From NCBI GenBank assembly GCA_025331565.1, contig JAFREQ010000065.1:1256501-1320500 (forward strand): a stretch of DNA of 64,000 nucleotides, given 5' to 3'. Shown piece after piece: positions 1 to 10,429 of this stretch (position 1 is its first letter; every line of letters begins with the position of its first letter). Made by a program: the position numbers and the translations under genes. The notes below the pieces were generated by a model. The model was given only the letters and a program-made list of their open reading frames with translations. It was not told the DNA's origin and did not search any database. The DNA is from Holacanthus passer. Its lineage: Eukaryota; Chordata; Actinopteri; Pomacanthidae.

Positions 1-1512
1 GAAGGCATCACTGTCTTCCCGACGTGAAGTTGGCTGTGATTTTTGCCATGTTTTCAGCTGTCAACATGGAGTGGAGACGCTCAGAAAAGAGGCCCTGACA
101 GCCTGTTCTTTCAATCAGCTGCTTACTATGATGGGATCCTACATGAATGCACAATTTTCTGCTAAAGTTTAGATAATTTCACTTGAGAGATCACAGATTT
201 TCTCGCTTGTTGGGAGGATGAAGGGCTCAGTTTGATCATGTGCATAAATCAGGATTTAGCAGTTTGTGAGGTTTTTTTTTTCTTTCGCTTATATTACGAG
301 ATGTCAATCTGCTCAAACCACATCCACACAGTCCAGATGAAGCAGAGTAGCTGAGGTTTTGAGTGTTAAACTTTTAATAGATAATAATTAAGTATGTTCT
401 TTTTTCCACAAACTTTTACTTTTAATTGCTGCAGACAGTGTTTAAACAGTGTTTAAACAACATATATTTAAACATATAGAGAATGAATAAGACTCACTTC
501 CACATCTTCTGGCCTCATTCAGGTCTTCAATACTTCAACAAGACTTTGACAAATGAAACTATAAAGGACTGAGATTCAGAACTTCCTATACCTGTAATCC
601 AATCAGCAGTTTGTTCCTCTGAGGATAAAATGAAAGATTGTGCACCAGGAACAGAGAAATGCATATTTGAACGCATTTAGAAAAGTACAAAAAGTCGACA
701 AAAAGACAAGTCAAAGTCAAAAAATACTAGAAAAGTATAGTCTTATATTCAGATGAGCCGCAATCGTCGTGCAATATGTGCCCTGTATTTAAAAGGCATC
801 ACCTTCTCTCCTCTCCTCTCAGCTTATCCTTTTCCTGACTTCCTCACTTTAATCTCCTGCTTTTAATCTCCTCCTTTCTCCTCCTCTCCTCCCTCGCCCT
901 CCAGCGCAGAATACAGACTTTGCACCAGTGTTTCCACAGCGTGATTCCACCAGGTGTTGCTCACAGCTGGCGGATGATAAAGAACTGCACATCCTCTCTT
1001 GTAAAATCCATCACGCGTCCCTCTTGATGATTATCTGCGCTCGCACTGCTGAAAAACATACAAACCACTTGTTTTGGAGTGGCTCACGCTGTGGCACCAC
1101 CGCCCACGCGAAATAATCTGCAAGCAGCACGTCGTCGAGCGAGAGAAGGCTATTTTCATGTAAATGTGTGGGATGAGCAGGAAGCGGGAGAGCGGCCTCA
1201 GACCTTCAACCGAGATTTGCAAAGAAAAAATGGTCAGGGCCGTGGCAAACTAATACATTAGACTATTTCCTTATTTTATTATTTACTGTAATCAGAGTCT
1301 TGACCAGTCAACTGGTGAAGTGTGAAATGAGAAAAAGCAACTACAAAAGAATAATAAAACAAGCACATTTACTCCTGTGGAGTTCTACGTATTAGATATA
1401 CTTAAGACAGCCGGAGCTATAATGTGTTCCTCGCTCTTTAATGCATTTCCTTTGCTTTTTATATCACCACGCTGAAATGCTATCCTACTGACACAGTTTG
1501 TTATGCTGGAAT

Positions 1513-1573
1513 AATTACATTTACATTTACAGCATTTAGCTGGAGCTCTTATCTGGTTTGACTTACAATGCAG
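1513..1573 (-). repeat. Teleost LINE/SINE 3' tail, antisense
   Basis: The run beginning attacatttacatttacag, followed by catttagc, ctcttatc and gacttacaatgcag, matches the widespread fish retroposon tail. In sense, that tail reads as a conserved 'gactta.. gataagag.. gctaaatg' block ending in TAAATG units. Only the tail survives. A sense-strand relative lies at 18.38-18.43 kb. The family assignment is from memory of fish repeats. Confidence 0.6.
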
Positions 1574-1981
1574 CCGAGTGCAAAAAAAAGCAGAATACAC
1601 TTAAAAGCCATTTAACGTACACAATGGCGCCCGGTAATAAGCAGCTACAGCTCCACTTGTGATGGAGAAGAGGTGGGAAGCACTCGAGTCCAAGAAAGGG
1701 AACATTTTTACGTGACAGATTATGATTAATCATGTAATTACGGTTGTAGAAAATAAAACAAACCTTCCTGCTTCACAAAGCTGCTGCCAAATACTGACAA
1801 ACACTGAAGCTCAAGACCATCAGTTCTTATATAATGTAAATAATACATACATTCAATAGTTTATTAATGCAGTAGACATATTGGTTATTGCCTATTAGAG
1901 AGATTGTGTTACATAGAAACATGATAAAGCTATTTCAGAAATTGACCAACGACGTCCTGTAGCTGCAGGAAGATAATAACA

Positions 1982-2030
1982 TAATAAGATAAACCTTTAT
2001 TCGTCCCTCAGTGGGGCAGTGTGCATAAAA
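1982..2030 (+). repeat. Retroposon tail fragment (gataaacctttattcgtccc type)
   Basis: The motif taagataaacctttattc followed by gtccctcagtgggg is the common fish retroposon tail that reads 'ataagataa.ctttatt.gtccc.c..gggg'. No coding part is attached, so it is a short relic. The orientation of the parent element was not determined. Confidence 0.5.
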
Positions 2031-2175
2031 CTGGCCAATACCTCATGATGGTAATTTTATTGGAGTTGAAATATATTGATTAGTTTGTATAAGAGCTGAA
2101 ACTTTTGTTGATTAATCAGGTGCTCATTAGCAGTTGGACAGTGTTGGTTCATGATTTTGCAGGTTTGCAGGTGCA

Positions 2176-2197
2176 TTTTTTTTTTTTTTTTTTTTTT
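2176..2197 (+). repeat. Poly(T) tract, 22 nt
   Basis: An uninterrupted run of 22 T within the intron, followed by AAATGATAAATG. It could be the complement of a retroposon poly(A) tail, but no adjoining element was recognised. Confidence 0.9.
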
Positions 2198-2339
2198 AAA
2201 TGATAAATGTGTTAAATGATTTATTGCTTTAGTCCGTTCTCGTGTTATTGTAAATTCAATACATTTGGCTTTTTGGACTACAGCTCTGGTATTTTTTTTA
2301 TCTCATTTTCAGAACAGTTAATAGTATATTTATTTATAG

Positions 2340-2436
2340 AGGCAGGAAATGAGGGGAGACAGAGGGCCGTAACAAAGGACCCTGGTTGGAGCTGAACAAA
2401 GGACACTGCAGCTTTATGGTGTGCAACTGAACTGAT
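2340..2436 (-). repeat. tRNA-derived SINE-like fragment, antisense
   Basis: The order ggcaggaaatgaggggagac, agagggcc, aaaggaccctggttggagctgaac, ggacactgcag, gtgtgcaactgaact follows a very common fish SINE-type repeat read from its 3' side. The reverse complement gives a degenerate B-box-like GTTCAGCTCCAACC. It is diverged and truncated. The assignment rests on recall, not on a search. Confidence 0.5.
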
Positions 2437-3494
2437 CTTCCACAGGGACAAACATAAAATTTTAAGACAACAGTTTGGCCGTGGTAAGATTGGACATAAA
2501 CCATTTTTTTTTTTCTGGCTTAAAACAAAATGACAGATTAAATGCAGCTCAAAGTCACAGCTGTAGATGTATTCATCACTGAGCTCATTCGGCCATTTGG
2601 AATCGATTATGTGAAGTGTACAGCTGCTGTGGGGAACACAACAGAGCTCTCATCACACCTGGTGTCAGGTTCACTCCCTGGGAGGGGATTATATTCAAAT
2701 TCTGAGAGGGGAAGGAGGTCGACAGGGCAGCTGGGCTGATTAGAGGCTCCTCCACGTGCGGGATTCGGGCCTGAGGTATCAGGTCTGCAGCAGGTCAAAC
2801 CCACCCGGCCTGAACGAGCAGCCTGGTGGCACAGCTGGGCCGGAGCTCGGAGACGTTTGGGGAAAAGAAGAAAGTATAAAGCCGTCAGCAGTCTGGTGCA
2901 GAGGTGGCTGAATCAGCAGTCTGTGTGTAGCAGGGTGGAAACACAAAGAAGTTTGTGGTTGGTTGGTTACGTGTTGTTCTGTAAACACATTCTCGCATAT
3001 GAGTCATCCAGTGTGTTGAAGCGGCGAAGTAGGATTGATCAGATGTGTCTTGTTTTATCCTGGGTTGTTTTGGGCGCGCAGCTGGAGTCGCTCTTACAAG
3101 ACGTACTGTAATACAAGTACAACATAAAACAACTGGTTTCTGTTCACGACAAGCTCCAGCAGTTTTGAATGAACTTTAATCCATCACACTATGTGTTGAG
3201 GTGATCTAGAAATTTCAACAAGTTATCAATCAGCTGCTCAGCGACTGTTTCCAAAAGTACTGAAAGAACAATTCACTGCCTTGTTTCAAGCGCTGACGGC
3301 TCTGACGTGCAGTCGGTTCAGGACTAGTTGACACAGTGTTGAATAATTTCACACTTTCAGTTTGACCGGTAGGAGCCTGGTTTTCCAGTAAAGACAAACA
3401 CTTGACATACTACTCTAAACAAACGCATCCGTCCAAATCCAGTTTCCCGTCAGTATGTGGACGAAAGAGTCTGCAAACAACGACACACACATGC

Positions 3495-3910
3495 AGCTTT
3501 AATGTTCAGAAAGCAACTCAGAACTTTTCTAGATGAGCAACAGAAAGCATCCTGTCTGCAAACATCACAATGTGGCTTGGGACGAGCACGGCTCAGGACA
3601 GGAGGGCTCTGCAGCAGGTGATTAAAACCGCCCATCTCCCGATCATCAGCGATATCGGTGAGGTGAGGACACTAAAAGACAAAACAGCAACAGTCTGTTC
3701 ACCCTGCTGGCGTCTGGCAAGTGATACAGACACCAGAGCAGCTTCTGTCCTCGGGCTGTGAGACTCCAAACTCCACCACAAAAAAAGAGCTTATTTTTAT
3801 GACTTATTATTTATTCATCCTTTTATATAATTCTTGTTTCGTCAGTAGCGTACAGGGACCACGGCGAGCATTGCGTTACACAACCCTGTGTCGTAGAATG
3901 ATAAATAAAT
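3495..3910 (+). pseudogene. Decayed non-LTR retrotransposon (LINE) 3' end, sense in cadherin intron
   Basis: The + strand frame from 3495 reads SFNVQKATQNFSR, one stop, then ATESILSANITMWLG, TAQDRRALQQVIKTA and an ISDI block. This is the C-terminal part of a fish LINE ORF2, where the usual pattern is SFNV...FY...ESIL...W.G...AQDR.ALQ.V...A. The polypeptide then frays through frameshifts. A typical LINE 3' UTR ends in 'cattgcgttacacaaccctg' and AATAAATAAAT near 3900. The reverse transcriptase core is absent, consistent with a 5'-truncated insertion. It lies sense to the cadherin gene, inside an intron. The family is probably Rex1/Babar- or L2-like, but I cannot fix it without a repeat library. 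Confidence 0.75.
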
Positions 3911-4053
3911 CAACCCTTTACCTTGTGCAGGTCCACTCGAAAAATAAAACTTAGTAAAAGCTCAAGTTTAAAATGAAACCAGTAAATGCCAATTAAAACC
4001 TAAGAGCACTTTTTATGGTGGAATAACATGGTTTTTATTTTCATTCTCAACAG

Positions 4054-4171
4054 GTGATTCAAACATTCGGTGCAAAAGACCAGGATCTACCAACAGCTGG
4101 ACAACAGTTCTCCTTCAAATCACCAAAGGAAGACGTAAAGAACAAGAATTTCACCATCCGGGACTTTGGAA
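4054..4171 (+). CDS. cdh12/cdh18: Type II classical cadherin, exon encoding end of EC5 (118 nt)
   Basis: This partial coding exon belongs to a calcium-dependent cell-adhesion receptor of the plasma membrane. Translated from its first base (phase 0) it reads VIQTFGAKDQD, then QQFSFKSPKED and NKNFTIRDFG, a typical type II cadherin EC5 segment. It contains a calcium-coordinating-type DQD and an N-glycosylation sequon (NFT). The acceptor CAG ends at 4053 and the donor GTAAGAG starts at 4172. The exon is 118 nt, the size of the equivalent exon in type II cadherins, and it leaves one base (A). That base joins ACAACACGG of the next exon to give N-N-T, so a second sequon spans the splice junction. 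The CDH12/CDH18 assignment comes mainly from the cytoplasmic exon. Confidence 0.93.
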
Positions 4172-5899
4172 GTAAGAGTTTATGTGTGTTTCAACTCCTC
4201 TGTTTAGCGGCAGTGCGATTCAGCTGATTGATTTTTGACTGTATAGCCTGAGGAGACATCACCTCGTCACACTTACTGTCACAGTTTACGCAGCTTCGTC
4301 TTCTGAACTATGGAAATCGCATCACTCTCAGCATTGAAAAGTGGTTCTTTATAGCTGACGGCTGATTACAGCTTCGCAATATGAATGATAAAGAAATGCT
4401 GCCAACAATCAATTACAGTTTCTTGGAAAGACAGCAGATGGTGAATTGATCACTTCTTATGAAAGAAAAGAAGTAATTTATTACACAATATTTGTAAGTG
4501 ATAGCAAATCAACTTATAGTATATTAATGATAAGAGTTGAATTTACACGCAGTAGAACCATTTTAATATTCACCCTCCAATCTGCAGATGTTAGTTTGGA
4601 ATTAGGACAACCACCTTCTCCAGATCAGTCATTGGCCAGTTGAAAAGTTTGTTGCTCACAGCTTATAAGAGCTGCATGTCTCAATGCTAAAAATAACTTA
4701 AGCACATGCAGTCAGACGTTGTCTCATGATAAGGGCATATATGACAGTCTGCAGCGCGCACCGGTCCAGCCCTTTGAAGTCTAACCACAACGATGGGTAA
4801 TGAAAAGTGGGACATGGCAGGATGAGTCCAGGGAAACGAATGCATTCACCATCCTTGACAAGCCCGGGTCTGAACCTCTGATCCAGTTTTACCTTTTGGA
4901 CACACTGTCTTGCTGTTTCCTGGCTGCCAGAGGCCCAGCGAGCGCTCTCTCCAGATACAGAGTGAGATCTGATAGGCAGGGACAGAAAATACAAACACCA
5001 CGGGCACCGCGGACAGGTTCGGCAAGAGAGAGAGAGCGGGAGAGCGAGCACAAACAGAATCGCAGTTGTGCACAACATGCAAGGTGTGCTAAAATGCCTG
5101 ACCTCCTGTCAAGAAAAAGTGCCAGGCTTCGTCAGTGGAACAAACCCGGCTTGACAGGGGTCAGACAGTCTCGCTGTAGCAGACAGAACCGGGCAGGTCC
5201 AACCTGACGTGTTCCCTCTCCCTCCTATACGTTGTCGACCTCTATTCCACTCGCCGTGCTCGCACCTCCGGCTGTCTTCCCAAGTTGTTCCCTTTGTGTG
5301 TGTGTGTTTTTTTTTTTCATCCATTATCTCTCATTGCTAATCTGCTGTTTCTCTGGAGTGATGCCGCCTGCACAAAGAGATAACAAAACAACAACAGATC
5401 CCAACAGTTCTCACGGCGCAGGTTGACAGAAAACGCTTTGCACTGTTTCAGGGAATGATGTACTGGGTGTGGTTGGGGCTCTATCAGCTTCTAAAGTAAG
5501 CGGTGTAAAATGGTGAGAGCTTTGATAAGACAACTCTTTGATACATTGCGGTTTCTCATCACATTCAGAGAGGATTTTCTATCAAACATAAAGAGTTATC
5601 AGACATTGAATAGTTTTATCTGTCGTCTCATACTCGGACCTCCAGACTTGTAATGTAGCTCAGAGGATTGTCTGATTGATGTGAGGTTATACTGGGTGGA
5701 ATATTTTCTTTTGCTTTGGTCAGAGCACTGTCTAACCTGTGCAGATCAAGGAATGAGCACTTGCTCAAATACTTCAGGCATTTCCACACACATTTGGAAG
5801 ATTCTTTTTTATCCAAGAACACATTTCAAAAAATCAAGGCCTGTTTTGAAGATTTGTCTTTCGTTGGCTGATTGCAAAATTTCTCCCTTTTCTCTTTAG
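4172..5899 (+). other. cdh12/cdh18: Cadherin intron, 1728 bp
   Basis: A GT-AG intron (donor GTAAGAG, acceptor TTTCTCTTTAG). Two overlapping reading frames of 126-135 codons on opposite strands at 4.7-5.2 kb resemble no family and are probably chance. A short (GT)n followed by T11 lies near 5299-5320. Nothing else was recognised. Confidence 0.9.
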
Positions 5900-6151
5900 A
5901 CAACACGGCTGGAATCGTGACAAAGCAAAGCGGCTTCAGGCGGCGTTTGCAGGAGATTTACTTCCTTCCTGTGGTGATTGAAGATAATGGCTACCCACCC
6001 AAGAGCAGCACAGGCACCTTGACCATCCGTGTCTGCGGCTGTGAGTCCGACGGCTCCCTGCTGACCTGCAGCGCGGAGGCCATCTTTCTCCCCGTCGGCC
6101 TCAGCACGGGAGCCCTGATCGCCATCCTCCTATGTATCATCATCCTGCTAG
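5900..6151 (+). CDS. cdh12/cdh18: Type II classical cadherin, exon encoding membrane-proximal EC5 and start of TM helix (252 nt)
   Basis: With the A carried from the previous exon it reads NNTAGIVTKQSGFRRR, YFLPVVIEDNGYPP, SSTGTLTIRVCGC, LLTCSAEAIFLP and GLSTGALIAILLCIIILL. The STGTLTIRVC...C...C pattern is the conserved cysteine-bearing end of EC5. The GLSTGALIAILLCIIILL segment starts the single transmembrane helix, which is completed in the next exon. Boundaries: acceptor TTTAG ends at 5899, donor G|GTGAGACC at 6152. The 252 nt length and phase-1 edges match the type II cadherin gene plan. If the following intron were retained, the frame would add 14 residues and stop at 6193-6195 (see findings). 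Homologues pair by homophilic and heterophilic EC1 contacts, and this part is the membrane-near stalk. Confidence 0.95.
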
Positions 6152-8901
6152 GTGAGACCTGTCGTCCTCTGGCTTGTAAACTGTCGCCATTTTAGCACAG
6201 TATCATTGATAATCATAAAGGAACCAGGGGAAACTGTTTTATGTGTAGTGCTACAGCCCTGATCTTAAAAATCTCAGCCATGAATGATGTTGCTGTTTGG
6301 ATTCTTAAGACTGTAATGATATAATTTCACCATCCAGAAAGTATTATTATCATATGATATGTGCTCCTCTGACCTAAATATTTTCAAATTTGTTGGTATT
6401 TCTGAAGAATATGACAATTGCATTAACAATTGTAAGTAATTCAGTCTTTATTTCAAGTTTAGTAGAATATTAGCTTCATGTTTAAAATCTTCCCTGGTGC
6501 AGTTTTAAACATGATCAGCTTGATATGTAAAAGTTAGAGATTATTGTAAGACACTGAGCTTCAGACATAAAACACAAATGTGCATCCAAACATCCAGATC
6601 CATTTCAATATTTCTCCTTTTTCTACGTCGCCTGACTCCAAACGTGCTGAGCTGACCATCAGACTTAGTTTGGCGTCTCTCCAGTAGCGTCCACAGTTAA
6701 TTATAGGACCCATATGAATTCAGTCATTCAATGAGACGTTCAGGTTTGGGGGGACGGACACTTAGCTCTATAAACTAAATCCAATCTCGCTGCTCTGTGG
6801 CCGCTTCGCAGGCTGCAGGCTTCGCATTTCACACAAGGTCAAGGTTATAAAACTCCTCCTTAATTCTCTGCTATTAATGTCCTAACTCATCTACATAGCG
6901 GCGAGGAAGTAAACGTGAGTTTATGGCATCATTTCCTGAATTATGAATATGGGATAGCCGGTTGTTAAAGAAGTTCCTGTTTTACAGTGGAAGCCAAGGG
7001 TAGACGTGACCTTTGAATTGAGCTGTATTTACATTTCTCTATCTCTCTTTAATATATGTTCCAACAATGCCTCATCATAAATCCTCTTCTATTACCTTCA
7101 TGAATGTATTCATGTGAGAATATCAGCCCTAGCTCCATTGTTTCGTATGTGAGGGGACATAAAAGCTCGATTGTAATGGCGTGCTGTAGAGCTGTGTCGG
7201 TGTGTTCACTTCATCTGAGAAGAATGTCTTCAAAGCTCCAAGTCGACTCGCCCCCAAGGCTGAGGCTGACGCCAAACTGTCATGCTGTCCCTGAGAAGGA
7301 AAGTGGCAGAGAGAATCAGAACTCACACTGAGAGCATTTCCATAGAGCCACTTAGTTCCTGTGCAGGATTTGTCAGGATGACCCAGTTGTCCCGTGAGGA
7401 GAAATGATGAGGTAAATTAAACAGACCAGCACAGAGGCTTTCATCTGCATTGCTGTTTCTTTCAAACTGATGTGGATTGGCTGCAGCCGGTGACAAGCTT
7501 TGTTCAACCGGTGAGTCCTATAATAAGCAACTGTTGTTGAAGTCTACGTCTGAGCCACTGGGGGGAGCTGACACACTGTACACAGGCAGATAAAATCACT
7601 TGGGAGTGAAGGGAGGCAGAAAGGAAGTGAGATATAACAAGGATGAAAGGAAGAGACCTACTTAAAGCTTTTTTTTCCCCCAGTCTGAATGTATTTATTG
7701 GACTCTTTCACGTGAATGATTTCAGCTTTATCCCGGCCATTGCTCTTCCTCCTATACGCAACTGCATATTGAAAACCCAGAGGAGAAAACAGATTTTACT
7801 GCATTTTTCACTGAGGAGACAGAGGGAGCGACACAGAGGGAGACAGATTGCACTGACAGGAGAAAGAGAGAGGAGGAAATTTATTTTAACATTATGCGTT
7901 GAAAATCACACCGCGGTACTTCAGCGTCTGAAAGGTGCAGAACCTCAAGCAACCTCTGAAAGGCTGCACGATAGAACCTCTCTGCTTTGGTTTATTCTCA
8001 GAGGAACAATTCTAACCAAACACTGTTTACAGTTCTATAATAAGTATGCAATGCAGCCGGCACACATTATTTACATCGAGCCACAAAAGCAATTCCCAGT
8101 AGGCACTGGTTTGCAGGTCATAATAAGACTCTTACTCGAGTCAATCAAAGAAAATCTTGGTTGATTGAAATTCTACCTTCTCTTCAACCAATCAATCGCA
8201 CACCAGCGATTGTCCAACCAATGGTCAAAAAAGAGCAACAGACCAACCAGAAGGTTTCAGCCTGAGTGACTTAAAACCACAGGATTTCATTTACTGGATC
8301 TCAGCAGGTTTTAACTACATCTTTTAAATGCTGCTCAAACATAGATTATATGTAAACCAGATGTGTGAAATACTTACATCTGGAGCTCTGATGTCTTTAC
8401 AAGACTTGAATCCACAGCTAAGTTAGTTTTGTGAGGTTGTACTGATCCACAGAGTTGCTTAGAGCATCCCAACATGCTGACAATGACAATGCTAACATGC
8501 AGATTCTCAGTTTAAACATGCTAGCGTTTGCTAATTAGCACAAAACTAAGGCTGATGGGAATCTCATTAGTTTTGCAGATATGAGGCCATAAAAGAAAGT
8601 GTATGTGAAATTAAAATTTTGATCTACCAGAGATGCTGCCTGAAAAGTCTGAGGACCAGAATTCATCCTCCTGCGACCTTGAATTTCATCATCATCCATT
8701 CAAAAGTTGTTGAGATATTTCAGTCTGACCAACAGACAGACAGACCGACTAAAAACTGATGATGTGACAAATAACATCCAAAACATACCAAGCAAACTCA
8801 GCCCAGTTTTAACCTAAATACCTTAACAAATGTTTCTTAATCAGTAATGTTAGTTAATCGACAGTGGTCTGACATGTAATTCTCTCGGTTTATTCCCTCA
8901 G
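6152..8901 (+). other. cdh12/cdh18: Cadherin intron, 2750 bp
   Basis: A GT-AG intron (donor GTGAGACC, acceptor TATTCCCTCAG) that interrupts the codon for the first valine after the IILL of the transmembrane helix. It holds the longest open frame of the window outside the repeats, 7643-8164 (173 codons), which resembles no known family and has no splice support. At 8455-8765 it holds a copy of the dispersed fish repeat described separately. The rest is unremarkable AT-rich sequence. Confidence 0.9.
8455..8765 (+). repeat. Dispersed teleost repeat, copy 1 (sense)
   Basis: The stretch carries 'gctagcgtttgctaattagc', 'ggaccagaattcatcctcc', 'ccattcaaaagttgttgaga', 'tatttcagtctgacca' and a run of cagacagaccgact. 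These are, in order, the hallmark blocks of a very common fish repeat whose sense strand includes 'aaaagtcaggggatca..aaagt.att...attcatcctctgg'. Other copies lie near 10.4, 12.1, 25.94, 31.7 and 60.66 kb. I do not know its formal family name. Confidence 0.65.
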
Positions 8902-9413
8902 TTATCGTTGTCCTCTACGTTGGCTTGAGGCGGCAGAAGAAAAAGGAGACCCTCATGTCATCCAAAGAGGACATCCGGGATAACGTGATCCACTATGACG
9001 ATGAGGGAGGAGGGGAGGAGGACACACACGCATTTGACATGGGGACGCTTCGCAATCCCAAGGTTGTCAAAGAGAACCTGTACCGCAGGGACGTCAAACC
9101 TGAGCTGAAGCGAGGTCCCAGACCGCCTGTCTCTCAGGACAGCGCTGACATCCGAGATTTCATCAACCAGCGTCTGAAAGAGCACGACATGGACAACTCG
9201 GCTCCGCCCTACGACTCCCTGGCCACGTACGCCTACGAGGGCAACGGCTCCGTGGCCGAGTCGCTCAGCTCCATCGACTCCCTCGCCATAGACCTTGAGG
9301 AGGACTATGATTACCTCAATGAGTGGGGGCCCCGCTTTAAGACACTGGCAGGGATATTTGGGGAGCAGTCGGAAACTCAGTCGGACTCAACCACCACGGA
9401 GAACACACATTGA
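8902..9413 (+). CDS. cdh12/cdh18: Type II classical cadherin, last coding exon: end of TM and full cytoplasmic tail
   Basis: After the split valine codon the exon reads VIVVLYVGLRRQKKK (end of the membrane helix and the stop-transfer basic cluster). SKEDIRDNVIHYDDEGGGEED follows, the juxtamembrane p120/delta-catenin binding core. Next come AFDMGTLRNPKV, RRDVKPEL, DIRDFINQRLKEHD, APPYDSLATYAYEG and SVAESLSSIDSL, and finally the beta-catenin binding end DYDYLNEWGPRFKTLAGIFG. It stops TGA at 9411-9413 after TTTENTH. No frame is broken and every expected tail motif is present. This tail links the receptor to catenins and actin at adherens junctions, typically in neurons for this subgroup. DIRDNVIHYDDEGGG and SSIDSL favour CDH12/CDH18 over CDH6/9/10 (which have DNIVxYNDEGGG) and CDH7/8/11/20. 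The internal methionine at 8925 is not a start. Confidence 0.96.
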
Positions 9414-9929
9414 TGTTATTCACAGACTCCAAAAGCAAATATGTAACAGCGTTCTTTCGGTTGGCGACACACAATGTTTTATCATCGTTTTCTTTCCATG
9501 TTATCTGTTTTCATCTTTTTCCAGCACACCGTTTTCTATTTTATGTGGTACTTTTTACCATGCTCGGTCCCAAAATTGTAAAAAGCGAGGGAATATACGG
9601 TCACATGATTCGATGAGCAAAGCAGCCATTCAATGACCTTTCAATTGAATGTTGTTTGTTGTCTTACATTTTGTTTCCTCTTGGGGAAAACGCATACACG
9701 TGGAAATGTTGTCATTTCCTAGAACATCCTTAAAAGTGCCTCAATATAATTGTTCTTTCACTTGCTATTTCATGCCACATATCCAGTGTATGTTCCTTTG
9801 AACCCCATAGGTGAATCTAATTCAGTCAGCATACTGTGCTCTGACTGGCTGAGGCATCTACCAAGACCAATGTCGACTCTGTGGGGACGATGAAGTGGCC
9901 CGAGTTTGGCCAAAGATGTTTTGAATGTT

Positions 9930-9998
9930 ATTTATTGTTCTATTTATTTATTGGCTGATTGAGTTTGATTGGATTTTTTTTGTGTATTTATGTATTTA
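9930..9998 (+). promoter_or_regulatory. AU-rich element cluster in 3' UTR
   Basis: Five ATTTA pentamers occur within about 70 nt (starting at 9930, 9942, 9946, 9986 and 9994), including an overlapping ATTTATTTA. Such clusters bind mRNA decay and translation regulators in other transcripts. Function here is inferred only from the motif. Confidence 0.5.
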
Positions 9999-10176
9999 TC
10001 TGATCTCTCAGTCATCAATCTGTATTTTTTATTTTTTGGAGACACTCGAGGAATTTTGTAATTAATCAAGGCCCACATGAAAATGTATGTTTCTGTTCGG
10101 TGGGTCCTGTGAATAGACTTGTACTAGAGTTGTAAAAAAAAAGAAATTAGGGCTAAATACTGCAGTTCAGTCATGT

Positions 10177-10201
10177 AATAAACACAGTTTTCTTAAATAA
10201 A
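10177..10201 (+). terminator. Two canonical poly(A) signals (AATAAA at 10177 and 10196)
   Basis: AATAAA occurs at 10177-10182 and again at 10196-10201, followed by 'ccacacttgg' and a T6 tract within 30 nt. These are the first close pair of canonical signals after the cadherin stop and probably direct 3' end formation about 15-20 nt downstream. Confidence 0.75.
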
Positions 10202-10429
10202 CCACACTTGGACAAAATCCCTTTTTTGAGTTTACTTATTTAGCTCAGATTTCTGTACTGCGTGTCTGATCTACTAACATTTTTAAACAATATGTCTGGA
10301 CAGACCTGAGGAAGTAAAACCTCAGGTCAACAGATAATCTCAATATATATAAGTCTATTATTTCTATTCCTGCTGTTTTTGATTGATTTGATTAATGACG
10401 GGGTAGAAATGACAACGATGGTCAGTCGG

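Larger units (their letters stand above)
1..4053 (+). other. cdh12/cdh18: Cadherin intron (5' part outside window)
   Basis: This is the 3' part of the intron before the first visible cadherin exon. It ends in a pyrimidine-rich tract and a CAG acceptor at 4051-4053. I searched it for the preceding EC4/EC5 exon and found none, so the intron is at least 4 kb long. It contains a reverse-oriented LINE tail near 1.5 kb, a LINE-type tail near 2.0 kb, a T22 tract, a SINE-like piece near 2.35 kb and a decayed LINE 3' end at 3.5-3.9 kb. A relatively GC-rich stretch at 2600-2950 has no recognisable product. Confidence 0.85.
9414..10217 (+). other. cdh12/cdh18: Cadherin 3' UTR (approximate end)
   Basis: Sequence from the stop codon to just past the second poly(A) signal. 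It is AT-rich and contains an AU-rich cluster at 9930-9998. Its late part reads 'aatagacttgtactagag', then 'ttgtaaaaaaaaag'. I infer an end near 10215-10220 from the AATAAA positions. A longer alternative UTR cannot be excluded, because no transcript data are available. Confidence 0.75.

Noticed and set aside
2607..2804. GC-rich minus-strand frame in the first intron
   Set aside because: No domain or splice support. The earlier cadherin exon was looked for here and its motifs are absent.
4698..5207. Overlapping 126 and 135 codon frames on opposite strands
   Set aside because: They shadow each other inside an intron, have low-complexity RERERE and no recognisable domain.
5872..6195. Stand-alone 107-codon gene with ATG at 5872
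   Set aside because: The ATG lies in intron sequence before the acceptor at 5899. The frame is the cadherin exon plus intron read-through.
7643..8164. 173-codon frame in the last cadherin intron
   Set aside because: Longest frame apart from the exons, but no family resemblance, no splice logic, and composition like the surrounding intron.
8925..9413. Stand-alone 162-codon gene with ATG at 8925
   Set aside because: The reading frame is the cadherin cytoplasmic exon, which begins at the splice acceptor at 8902; the methionine is internal.
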